In this document: piece by piece, positions 55,162 to 62,939 of the stretch
How positions within the stretch are numbered: position 1 is the first letter of the stretch
Layout of the letters: each line of letters opens with the position of its first letter
From: JACCTU01 sp963700495
GTDB lineage: Bacteria; Actinomycetota; Thermoleophilia; Gaiellales; Gaiellaceae
Assembly (NCBI GenBank): GCA_963700495.1
Contig: CAVOXT010000006.1
Coordinates: 434,001 to 498,000, forward strand
Direction: 5' to 3'
DNA: 64,000 bases
Program-made: the position numbers and the translations under genes
Notes under the pieces: model-generated
What the model was told of the DNA's origin: nothing
Database searches by the model: none
Seen by the model: the letters and a program-made list of their open reading frames with translations, nothing else

Positions 55162-55941
55162 CTACAAGCGGTCGGGTGCCCAACTGCCGATGCGGGATAT
55201 AAGCAGTCGCAACCAGCCCGGCAGTACCCGAAGGAAGTTTCGCCTTCCGTAGAGCTCGTACACAACGAGCCAGGCGAACAGCCATGCGGCGCCGAAGCTC
55301 AAGCCGGCCAAGACGTCGGAGAGATAGTGGACGCCCAGGTAAAGGCGACTAAAGCCGACCGTCCCTACGACAACCACGGCGGCGCACACCCACCCGGCGC
55401 GTGCTCCCCAGCTTGCCCGCCGCGCGAGCAGAAAGGCAAGTGCGCCATAGACAGCTACCGAGCTCGCGGCGTGGCCACTAGGAAAGGAATAGGTGTCTAG
55501 GTGGACGAACGAAACCTCTGGGCGCGGCCGGTGGAACAGGAGCTTCACGCCACCGTTGACGATCTCGATACCGACCGCCACTAGAGCCAGGAGCGCCGCC
55601 TCGTTCACCGCACGCCGACGAAGCAAGACGACGCAAGCGGTCGCCGTCAGCACCGCGAGGAACACGGCATTGCCAGCGTACGTGACGACCTCGAACACCG
55701 ATACGAGCGGCGGCGATGAGTGCACATGCAACCACGTGGCGAAATGAACATCCCAGCGCACAATCGGATCGCCCGTCAGGTAGTCCTCCGCTACGTGCGC
55801 AAACGCGACGACGGCGGCCATGAACAGCACGGCGAGCAACGCCACCTTCTGGAAGAGCGGATCGCCGCGCCGTTGCCAGATCGCTCGTACCGAGGCCGGT
55901 ATCAGAGCGAGCCGCGACCCGCGCCCCGGCGTGGTCGACAT
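55162..55941 (-). CDS. PAP2-family membrane phosphatase
   Basis: About 259 residues with six helices and the three phosphatase motifs: KLLFHRPRP, SFPSGHAASS and SRLYLGVHYLSDVLAG. The family dephosphorylates lipid phosphates, including isoprenyl diphosphates such as undecaprenyl diphosphate. ATG 55941 follows GGGAG; ATG 55962 is possible. It is divergent from the class I isoprenoid-synthase-like gene, so a role on the prenyl substrates of that cluster is conceivable (inference). Confidence 0.9.
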   Translation of the reverse strand: MSTTPGRGSRLALIPASVRAIWQRRGDPLFQKVALLAVLFMAAVVAFAHVAEDYLTGDPIVRWDVHFATWLHVHSSPPLVSVFEVVTYAGNAVFLAVLTATACVVLLRRRAVNEAALLALVAVGIEIVNGGVKLLFHRPRPEVSFVHLDTYSFPSGHAASSVAVYGALAFLLARRASWGARAGWVCAAVVVVGTVGFSRLYLGVHYLSDVLAGLSFGAAWLFAWLVVYELYGRRNFLRVLPGWLRLLISRIGSWAPDRL

Positions 55942-56125
55942 TGTCAGGGCTCTCCCGGCCATCGCAACGCGACGATAGCGGTCGGGGACCGAGTGACCTC
56001 CGTCGTAACCGCTCGCACATCACGCAGTGTTCGCGCCCGCGTCCGCCCACAGCCGACGGACACTTTTCGATGGCAATCCACCAACACCGTTTCGATGGCG
56101 CTTGAACATGCCAAGATCGTCCGGC

Positions 56126-57256
56126 ATGACCGTAACCAGCAGTGAGGAGCAGCGCCGACGCACCATGGAGATCCCAGCGCGCATCGAACAGGCGGTCAGC
56201 GACGCGGTCGCCCGTCACCTCGAAACCGAGCTGGGCGACCGTGGGCTGCTGCTCACGGCCGAAGATCTGGCGGCGGCGGAGGCCGAGGCGGCGCAGCGTG
56301 GGGCGCGACTCCTGACTCGCGCAGTTCACCAGTGCTATCCGATCAGTCGGCAGGACGGCGGGGCGCTCGCGGTCGAGTTCGAGAGCGAGCGCGCTGCGGC
56401 GCGAATCGAGGCAGCGCTCGCGTTCGGCGCCGTGACCGCACGCGTGCTCGCGCCGGGCAACCGCGACTTCGAGCTCGTGGGCTCGGTCGAGCTCATGTGC
56501 GCCATGTTCAACCTCGGCATCGGGCTCATCGACGGCCTGTGCGACGAAGACGCCGAGACCGGTGGCGCATTGCTCGAGCTCGTACAGGGCTCCGATCTGG
56601 CCAAGGCCGCCGAAGAGCCGCGGGCGCGCGGTTGGCTTCGCTCCACATTGCCGCCGGTGTTCGTGGAAGACCCGACGGTGGCGTTCACGGTGGACATCAT
56701 CGAGGCGTTCTTCGAGACGCTGCACGTTGTGTATCCGTACGAGGCGTGGCTGCAACAGCGTCGTCGGGTCGGCATGCAGCTGGGCGCTGCGCTCGAGGCC
56801 GAGCGCCGGTCTGTCATCCGGTCGTCGGACCAGACCGCGCGCGAGCAGCTGATCGAGTGGTCCCGCCTCACGTCGGTGCTCCCCTTCCAGATCATCGAGA
56901 CCCTGGCCGGCGGCGACCATACGCCCGCGCCGAACGAGCTGACCGCGGGAACACAGCTCGGCGAAGCGATGTGGCTGATCGACGATCTGGTCGACCTCTG
57001 CCAGGACGCGCGCAGCGGCTCGCTCAACGGCATCCTGCTCGCCGCCACGACGGGCGCCGGGCGTCCCGGAGAGCGCGATGTCCTCGCCGCCCTCGAGCGC
57101 CTGCTCGACTCGACGGACATCGCCTGCGCGGCCGCCGACGCGGCCGAGAAGCTGCTGGCCGGGCTGCAGCTCGCCGGCGACGATCACCAGGGCACCGCCT
57201 CGTTCCTGCACTTCATCCAACGGTACGCCGGGATCGCGCCCATTCGGATGTCATGA
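56126..57256 (+). CDS. Class I isoprenoid-synthase-like protein
   Basis: About 376 residues, all-helical. Two acidic motifs stand where prenyl synthases and class I terpene synthases bind magnesium diphosphate: MFNLGIGLIDGLCDEDAE (about residue 132) and MWLIDDLVDLCQDARSGSLN (about residue 285). The first lacks the strict DDxxD, so it is a divergent member and may be a terpene synthase or prenyltransferase and not a chain elongator. The start is uncertain (56108, 56126 or 56165). Its last 6 bases overlap the convergent borosin-type methyltransferase gene. Confidence 0.65.
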   Translation: MTVTSSEEQRRRTMEIPARIEQAVSDAVARHLETELGDRGLLLTAEDLAAAEAEAAQRGARLLTRAVHQCYPISRQDGGALAVEFESERAAARIEAALAFGAVTARVLAPGNRDFELVGSVELMCAMFNLGIGLIDGLCDEDAETGGALLELVQGSDLAKAAEEPRARGWLRSTLPPVFVEDPTVAFTVDIIEAFFETLHVVYPYEAWLQQRRRVGMQLGAALEAERRSVIRSSDQTAREQLIEWSRLTSVLPFQIIETLAGGDHTPAPNELTAGTQLGEAMWLIDDLVDLCQDARSGSLNGILLAATTGAGRPGERDVLAALERLLDSTDIACAAADAAEKLLAGLQLAGDDHQGTASFLHFIQRYAGIAPIRMS

Positions 57257-58087
57257 CTCGACCACGGCTTGCGACCCCGCCGTCAGCATCACCTCCAGCA
57301 ACTCGTCGTCCTCGACCGGCCGCTCGCTGAGCGGCGGGATGTAGAGCGTCCCCACCTTCGGAGCTCGCTCGAGCTCCACCGCCAGGTCGCCCAACTGCAG
57401 GTGCTGGATGACCGAGCGCGTCAGCGGGTACGTCTTGGTCGTCACGATCGCGACCTCGTGATCGGCGGGGTAGAAGCCCAACAGGTATTCCTGGAGGGGC
57501 GTGAACTGCTCGACCGTGTACGGCTCGGCGTGATACGTCGGATCGCCGACGACGGTCGGCTGCCAGATGACGCACGTGACATCGCTCTGAATCGGGCGCC
57601 TGCGCAACAGGAGGTCGGTGGCCTCGTACATCTGGATGCCGCTGAGGGCGATGTCCGTCCCGAGATCCACGAGCAGCGTGTCGAATGACGAGACGCCCGG
57701 AAAGACCTCGACGTGCAGGCCCAGGAGCGGCGCAGCGCGTGTGATCAGCGTCGTCGGATAGCAGTAGACCCATGGATGGCCGTACGTCGCAAGGCAGACC
57801 GGAGAGTTCGCCACCGCGGCCGATACGACCTCGGCGGCCATCCTGCGGTAGGTCGGCAGGCGGTCCCTGCCGGGCTCGTAGAGGGGCCCGAGCTCCGTCA
57901 CTTCAGGACACAGCGTCTCCAGATACTCCGGGATGCCGTAGCCCGAATCGATGACGAACGTGCGCGTGCAGCGTCGGATCACCTCCTCCGCCTCTCGGGT
58001 GAGTTGGTGCGTTCCGACGATTCCGGTGCCGACGATCCCTATGTCGAACGGCCAGACTGACTGAACGGCCGTGTCGGAGTCGCTCAA
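57251..58087 (-). CDS. Borosin-type peptide backbone N-methyltransferase (tetrapyrrole methylase fold)
   Basis: A 278-residue SAM-dependent methyltransferase of the TP-methylase fold. GIVGTGIVG at residues 18-25 is the N-terminal SAM loop; YGHP at 102-105, GVSSFDTLLVDLGTDIALSG at 131-150 and TLYIPP at 247-252 are hallmarks of OphMA/SonM-type enzymes. Tyr70, Arg76, Tyr80 and Tyr102 keep the spacing of the catalytic Tyr66, Arg72, Tyr76 and Tyr98 of OphMA. A corrin or porphyrin methylase is the alternative, but those lack this set and no cobalamin genes are near. TTG 58087 overlaps the precursor stop (TTGA), so the two are coupled. Confidence 0.8.
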   Translation of the reverse strand: MSDSDTAVQSVWPFDIGIVGTGIVGTHQLTREAEEVIRRCTRTFVIDSGYGIPEYLETLCPEVTELGPLYEPGRDRLPTYRRMAAEVVSAAVANSPVCLATYGHPWVYCYPTTLITRAAPLLGLHVEVFPGVSSFDTLLVDLGTDIALSGIQMYEATDLLLRRRPIQSDVTCVIWQPTVVGDPTYHAEPYTVEQFTPLQEYLLGFYPADHEVAIVTTKTYPLTRSVIQHLQLGDLAVELERAPKVGTLYIPPLSERPVEDDELLEVMLTAGSQAVVES

Positions 58088-58458
58088 CCGACCAGTTCCA
58101 TCAACCGGACGGCCGCCCCGGTGCGCTCGTCGTCCGTGCTCGCCCGCTTGATCGCCTCGACTTCGGTCGCGATCTTCGCGTCACGATCGACCTTCTCCAT
58201 CTTCGTCTTCTTCGGGCCGGCACGATTGACCCAGTCGTGCGTTCCGGAGATCTTGACCGTGATGCTCGGGCGCAGATTGAGCACCCCGACTCCTCGGATG
58301 AGCATGTCGCCGAGCTTCTCGGGGTCGATCAGCGTCGACCGCTCGTCGGGACTCAAGTCGTAGCCCGCGAGCGCCACTGCGGGATTCGTCTGGCAGTCGA
58401 TGTAGAACCCGTAGTCGCTTTGCACGCGAGCAAGCGCCCGCTTGAAATCCTCCAACAC
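58084..58458 (-). CDS. Candidate split-borosin precursor (LigA-like binding domain plus core/tail)
   Basis: About 124 residues. Residues 1-60 (LEDFKRALARVQSDYGFYID, NPAVALAGYDLSPDERSTLI, KLGDMLIRGVGVLN) follow the LigA-like pattern of the borosin binding domain: an N-terminal helix, NPxxALxxYxLSxDER, then a helix ending GVGVLN. Residues 62-80 (RPSITVKISGTHDWVNRAG) are beta-branched and polar and are a possible core; a charged helical tail (KKTKMEKVDRDAKIATEVEA) follows, which is unusual. GTG 58458 was chosen because GGGGG is 8 bases upstream; a TTG at 58506 is the far alternative. The stop overlaps the methyltransferase start. Calling it a precursor is inference from domain and coupling. Confidence 0.6.
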   Translation of the reverse strand: MLEDFKRALARVQSDYGFYIDCQTNPAVALAGYDLSPDERSTLIDPEKLGDMLIRGVGVLNLRPSITVKISGTHDWVNRAGPKKTKMEKVDRDAKIATEVEAIKRASTDDERTGAAVRLMELVG

Positions 58459-58558
58459 CTCGGAGTCCCCCTTCCGCTCGATTTCGCCCGACGCTAATAC
58501 TCGCAAGGCATGGTGTCAATTGTGTCGGGGTTCGAGCCAGACTGGGCTCCGGGCGAAC

Positions 58559-59663
58559 CTAGCCCGTCGCTTCTCGCGCGCGCGCCAACGCGGCTACGCA
58601 CGCGGCCGAGGTGAAGGTGCGGTGCTGGTCTCGAACGACGAGACCGCTGCCCAGCCCGCCAAAGCGCCAGCGCCGTCGCCTGTCGGGATCCACATCTCTG
58701 GGCAGCGGAATCCGCATGATCGGATGACTGGGCCAGCCACCATCTTCGTCCTGAATAGCGGCAAGTCTCAGGATTGCACGCTCAACTGGTTCTCGGCTCG
58801 CTTTCGCATTGAGGAGCACCGACAGAGACAGTGCAGTTGCGAAGGCGGAGGTCGCGGCTCCGGGCGCGCTCCACGCGCCGTCGTCGGCCTGGCTTCGAAT
58901 CGCCCACTCGGCTGCACGATTGACGGGGTCGTGGTCGCCCAGCGACAGCGCGAGCTCTACCGCTTGCAGAGTGGTGTAGTGAGGTGAGGTCCACCAGTAA
59001 GAGCTCCAACTGCCGTCAGCGCATTGCCGCGACCGGGCATACCGCCAGGCGGCATCAGCCTCCGGGCTGCTGTTGTTCGGCGCGAGGGCCGCAAGCGCGC
59101 GACCTGCCATCGCCGTCACCTCGGTGTGCGGACGGCACCAGCCGTCAAACCGCATCCACCGGCCGACACCCATGAACCGGCGGATCGGGCCGGACTCGCT
59201 ATAGGTCGCGATGCCGCCGTTCTCGCTCCGCTGGTGCCTGACCAGACAAGAAGCCGCGCGCCGGCACGTGCTCCCCTCGTGACCCTCGAGTGCGAGAAAC
59301 AGCAGCACGCATGCCGTCGAGTCAGCGTCGCTGGGAACGCTCTCGTTGTAGCCCCATCCGCCGTCGACGTTCTGGCTGGCGACGAGCGTGTCGGCCGCTC
59401 GCTCGACGCGCGCTTGCCTCGGCTCCGGCGAGGTGGAGGGCAGTTGCAATGAAGCCGGTCGGCCACTCCGAGGCCTCTCCAGCGGGGGTGAGGAAATCTC
59501 GCCAGAGGCCGTCACGGCCCTGGTTCGCAAGCAGAAATCGCGTCCCGCGCTCCAGCGCGAGCGACGCTGCCATGCGGCATCGCCTCATGCCGGGTGGGCT
59601 TGCCGTCCGGGTCGTGAGAACAAGCGAACCTTCCGCTGCTTGACTTCTCAGACTATCGGGCAC
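58559..59663 (-). pseudogene. Squalene-cyclase-like (prenyltransferase/squalene oxidase repeat) protein with one frameshift
   Basis: The N-terminal part starts at GTG 59663 and contains LANQGRDGLWRDFLTPAGEA and EWPTGFIATALHLAG; near 59440 a +1 shift moves the match to VERAADTLVASQNVDGGWGY and onward to 58559. QW-like repeats (QNVDGGWGY, QCADGSWSSYWW, QADDGAWSAP, QDEDGGWPS) and SDADSTACVLL, a relaxed DxDD motif, mark an alpha/alpha barrel of class II cyclases. At about 365 residues it is half the length of a triterpene cyclase. It lies 100 bases upstream of the borosin-like precursor on the same strand. Confidence 0.7.
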
Positions 59664-59697
59664 GAACGTGGCTGAGTGGCAGCGTCCGCACGGCGCT

Positions 59698-60546
59698 ATG
59701 GTCGGCGCCTTGCCGCTCGTCCGCTACCGATCTCAGCTTGCCGAATGTCGTGAGCGACTTCGAGACGTTGCATCCCAAAGTGGGGGCGCGCAGGTCGGGG
59801 CCATGGTCAGTGAGGCGAAGCTCCTCCGCGCAACACTCGTGGTCGCCTCGGGGTCTCCGCTCGGAGCTTCCTCTTCTGCGCTCATACCTGCCGCGGTCTC
59901 GATCGAGCTCCTGCATCTCGCGTCGCTCGTGCACGACGACATCATCGACGAGGCGGTGGAGCGGCGTGGTGTGCCGGCACTTCATGTCTCGATAGGCCGC
60001 GATCGCGCGCTCGTCGTCGGCGACTTGCTCATCGTCGCGGCCTTCGACGTGATGAGCGAGCTGCGAATTGCGGTACCGGCCGAGGTCTTCGCTCGCTCCG
60101 TCGAGGCACTGAGCAAAGGCGCTCAGCTGTGCTGCGTTGGGCAGCTCGAAGAGCTCGATCCGCTCAGTCATGTGCTGTCGGAGGAGCACTATCTCGACGT
60201 CGTTGAGAAGAAGACGGGATCGCTCTTCTCCGTGGCGGCAACTCTGGGCGCGCTCGCTGCCGGAGCCGGTGACGAAGAACTGGCCACGCTTGCAACGCTC
60301 GGAACGGAACTCGGCATCGCCTACCAGATTCGCGACGACCTCCGCGACGGTGCGGAAGACGAGACATGGCAGCGACGCGGTGCGGTGCAGTTCTCGCCTA
60401 CCTCCGCCACGTATGGGCGGGCCACTGATGCAGTTCTCGGTGCGTTGGATCGCGTGCCTACGTCTTGCAACGGCGCACTACGAGTGCTGGTAGAAGCAAC
60501 GCTCCGCACGGCCGGGCCAATGCCCGCCGTGGAAGGGACACCATGA
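59698..60546 (+). CDS. Polyprenyl diphosphate synthase
   Basis: About 282 residues of an all-trans prenyl synthase. The first Asp-rich motif is HLASLVHDDIIDEAVERRG and the second YQIRDDLRDGAEDE, both DDxxD. KKTGSLFSVAATLGALAAGA is also typical. It condenses isopentenyl diphosphate with allylic diphosphates; the chain length cannot be told. ATG 59698 was preferred; GTG 59668 is only 4 bases from the divergent cyclase-like start. It probably supplies substrate to its cluster neighbours. Confidence 0.88.
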   Translation: MVGALPLVRYRSQLAECRERLRDVASQSGGAQVGAMVSEAKLLRATLVVASGSPLGASSSALIPAAVSIELLHLASLVHDDIIDEAVERRGVPALHVSIGRDRALVVGDLLIVAAFDVMSELRIAVPAEVFARSVEALSKGAQLCCVGQLEELDPLSHVLSEEHYLDVVEKKTGSLFSVAATLGALAAGAGDEELATLATLGTELGIAYQIRDDLRDGAEDETWQRRGAVQFSPTSATYGRATDAVLGALDRVPTSCNGALRVLVEATLRTAGPMPAVEGTP

Positions 60547-60559
60547 GCGCGGCGTGGGC

Positions 60560-61520
60560 TCAGCCGCCCGGCGAGAAGTACCGGCGCGGATTCTCGATCA
60601 GCATCTCGTCGATCTGCGTGGACGCGACACCCGCGTCGCGCAAGGCCGGCAGGATGTTGTTCGAGATGTGGAGGTAGTCAGGCCTCTCGTCGACGAAGAA
60701 GGGGTTCCCGACCATGAAGTCGTAGAAGCACGCCGCGTCGTGGCCGAGGTGCACGCGATCGGCGTACCCCTCGGCGACGAGGGCGACGAGCGTCTCGATG
60801 CGCTTGGCGTCTGGGTTGAAGTGCTCGATGCTGAAACGATCACATCCCAGGCTTGCTCCGGTGTCGGCGATCGCGCGCAGGTAGGCGAGGTCGTTGCTGT
60901 CGCCGGCGTGTGCGATCACGATCCGCCGGGGATCGACTCCCGCGTTCGTCAGCGCCTCGAGTGCGATTAATCCGGTCTGGGCGCCGGCGTTCGTGTGCAC
61001 CATGACGGGAGCGTCGTGTCTCGACGGCTGCCGCCGCGGTGGCAGCGAGGATGCGCGGGACGTCGCCGATGATGCCGTGGCGCTCGACGGCGCACTTGAT
61101 GAACGCAGCCTTGACGCCGGTGTCGTCGATCCCGTCGCTGATCTCGCGGACGAACAACTCGGCGATCCAGTCGTCGCTCCGGTAGCCGAGGAAGCTCGGC
61201 AACTCCAGGAATGCATAGACGCCGGTGGCGACGACGATGTTGAGGTCGACCTGGGCGTTGATCCGCTGGATCCTCGGAATGCAGCGCCCCAGCCCGTACG
61301 CGGTCGGGTCGACGATCGTCTTGATGCCTCCCTCGCGGAGGCGTCGCAGCTTCGCGATTGCGTCGGCTACGCGCACCTCCTCGTCCCAGTAGGCCGCGCC
61401 CCAGAGATGGCCGTAGTTCTGCGCCGCCTGCGGGTCGACCACGAACACGTGCTCATGCATCAGCGTCGGCCCGAGCATCTCGAACTCGATCGGCCCGCGG
61501 ACCGTGTCGACGGTGCTCAA
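60560..61520 (-). pseudogene. Phosphotriesterase-family metal hydrolase with one frameshift
   Basis: Starts MSTVDTVRGPIEFEMLGPTL and has MHEH for the first metal pair, the carboxylated Lys in KAAFIKCAVE, then after a +1 shift near 61020 the His ligands in MVHTNAGAQTG and IAHAGDSNDLAY and the Asp in HLGHDAAC. The corrected protein would be about 319 residues, the normal length. Such enzymes hydrolyse lactones or phosphotriesters. It is convergent with the polyprenyl synthase gene. Confidence 0.85.
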
Positions 61521-61593
61521 CGGAAGGTGGTTCTCCGTGTCACGACCGTCACCGACGCAGCCTATCGCCGGACGGATCTAGGTACCCGAGCTT

Positions 61594-62283
61594 CTAGCGG
61601 TCGACCGCGGCAGCCAGCCGCGTCGCGTCGGCCTTCGAACCGGCTCCTTGGAGGAGAAACGTCATCGCGTCGTCCTTCCAGAGCAGCACGCCGGCGCCGA
61701 CATCGAAACTCTCGCGATGAACCGCTCCGTCGGCCCCGATGAGGGTGAAGGTTCCCCGCGCGCTGCCCTCGATCCACAGAGCCGGCAGGTCTCCGACCGT
61801 GACGTCCTCCGCGGCGCCGCTGACGGGAACGAGCGCGATGCGCGCGTGCACGTCGGTCGACCGCCACTGCGTGAGCAGGATCCGTCCGCCCCCGTAGGCG
61901 AACGTGACCATCCCCCCTGTGATGTCGGGTCGCACGCGGGCGTCGTCGGGAGCTCCGAGCGACGAGATCATCCGCACGCGGAACGGCACAGAGGACTGAA
62001 CGGCGTCCACCGGGACGCTTCGTCCCGCGAACGGGGGCGCCACGCCCGGCGCAAGCGGTCCGAGCTCCTGCACTTCGTCGACGTCGAACAGGCGCTGTAA
62101 CGCGGAGACCGCGGCCGGCGTCGCGGCCACGCCGGCCAACGCGACGCACACCAGCGCGACGACCCTGCCTCGAATCCGCCGGCGAGGCGCAGCTCGGAGG
62201 AGGCCGAGGTCGAAAGCCGGCGCTTGGGCGTCGAGCTCACGGGCGACCGCCCGTAGACGCAGCTCCAGCTCGTGCTCAGCCAT
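61594..62283 (-). CDS. Membrane-anchored protein paired with an ECF sigma factor
   Basis: A 229-residue protein. A cytoplasmic head of about 38 residues (MAEHELELRLRAVARELDAQ), one transmembrane helix (RVVALVCVALAGVAATPAAV) and an extracellular domain with VTFAYGGGRILLTQWRS like DUF4367-type sensor parts. It overlaps the end of the sigma factor gene by 8 bases, so it is the probable anti-sigma factor or sensor, although no zinc-binding anti-sigma motif is visible. Confidence 0.75.
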   Translation of the reverse strand: MAEHELELRLRAVARELDAQAPAFDLGLLRAAPRRRIRGRVVALVCVALAGVAATPAAVSALQRLFDVDEVQELGPLAPGVAPPFAGRSVPVDAVQSSVPFRVRMISSLGAPDDARVRPDITGGMVTFAYGGGRILLTQWRSTDVHARIALVPVSGAAEDVTVGDLPALWIEGSARGTFTLIGADGAVHRESFDVGAGVLLWKDDAMTFLLQGAGSKADATRLAAAVDR

Positions 62284-62864
62284 CGGCTTCCTCCAGCAGC
62301 GCCTGAAGCCGTTTCCGCGCGCGCACGAGGCGGACGCGATACGCCTGCGTCGACGTACCGACGAGCCCGGCGGCCTCGCCGTCGGGCAGCTCGGCGAAGT
62401 AGCGGAGCGCGAGCGCCAGTCGATCGGCGTGGGGAAGTCGAGCGAGCGCGCCCAGCACCGTCTCGACCTCCTCGCGGGCGATGACCGTCTCGTCAGGGCC
62501 TGCGATCTCCGCCCGGTGCTGCTCGGCAGCGCGCGCGCCGAGCCTTGTGGTGACGTCGCTCTGCTCGGAGCACGTTGTGCGCCTCGTTGACGACGATCCT
62601 GAGCAGCCACGGCCTGAAGGCGGCACCGACCCGGAAGCGGTGCAGCGAGCAGTAGGCCTTCACGAAGCCGTTCTGCATCGCCTCCTCCGCGTCCGCGTTC
62701 CGTCCGGTGATCGCCGCCGCGACGCGGTACGCGACACGCTCGTACGGCCGAACGAGCTCCGCGTACGCCTCGTGATCGCCCCCGATCGCCCGCGCGAGGA
62801 ACTCGGTCTCCGGTTCACGCGGCGCCAGTGGCAGTGCGAGCTCGAGCGAGAGGTCGGAGGCCAT
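62276..62864 (-). pseudogene. ECF RNA polymerase sigma factor with one frameshift
   Basis: Region 2 is intact (FLARAIGGDHEAYAELVRPY, ADAEEAMQNGFVKAYCSLHR, FRPWLLRIVVNEAHNVLRAE). A +1 shift near 62555 is needed to reach region 4 (VLGALARLPHADRLALALRY, EAAGLVGTSTQAYRVRLVRA). AAAGG precedes the ATG at 62864. Corrected length is about 195 residues. It pairs with the membrane protein downstream. Confidence 0.85.
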
Positions 62865-62939
62865 CGACGCCTTTCATACACCGCGAGCGGGCCGGAGATA
62901 ACGCTGTAACGCTCAGCCGGCTCGCCGCGTAGATGGCAC

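Noticed and set aside
55478..57220. Minus-strand open frame of 580 codons
   Set aside because: Its N-terminal part is antisense to the isoprenoid-synthase-like gene and its end is a wrong frame of the PAP2 gene.
57251..58087. Cobalamin or siroheme methylase
   Set aside because: There are no other tetrapyrrole genes nearby, and the Tyr-Arg-Tyr-Tyr set with the coupled LigA-like partner fits borosin enzymes better.
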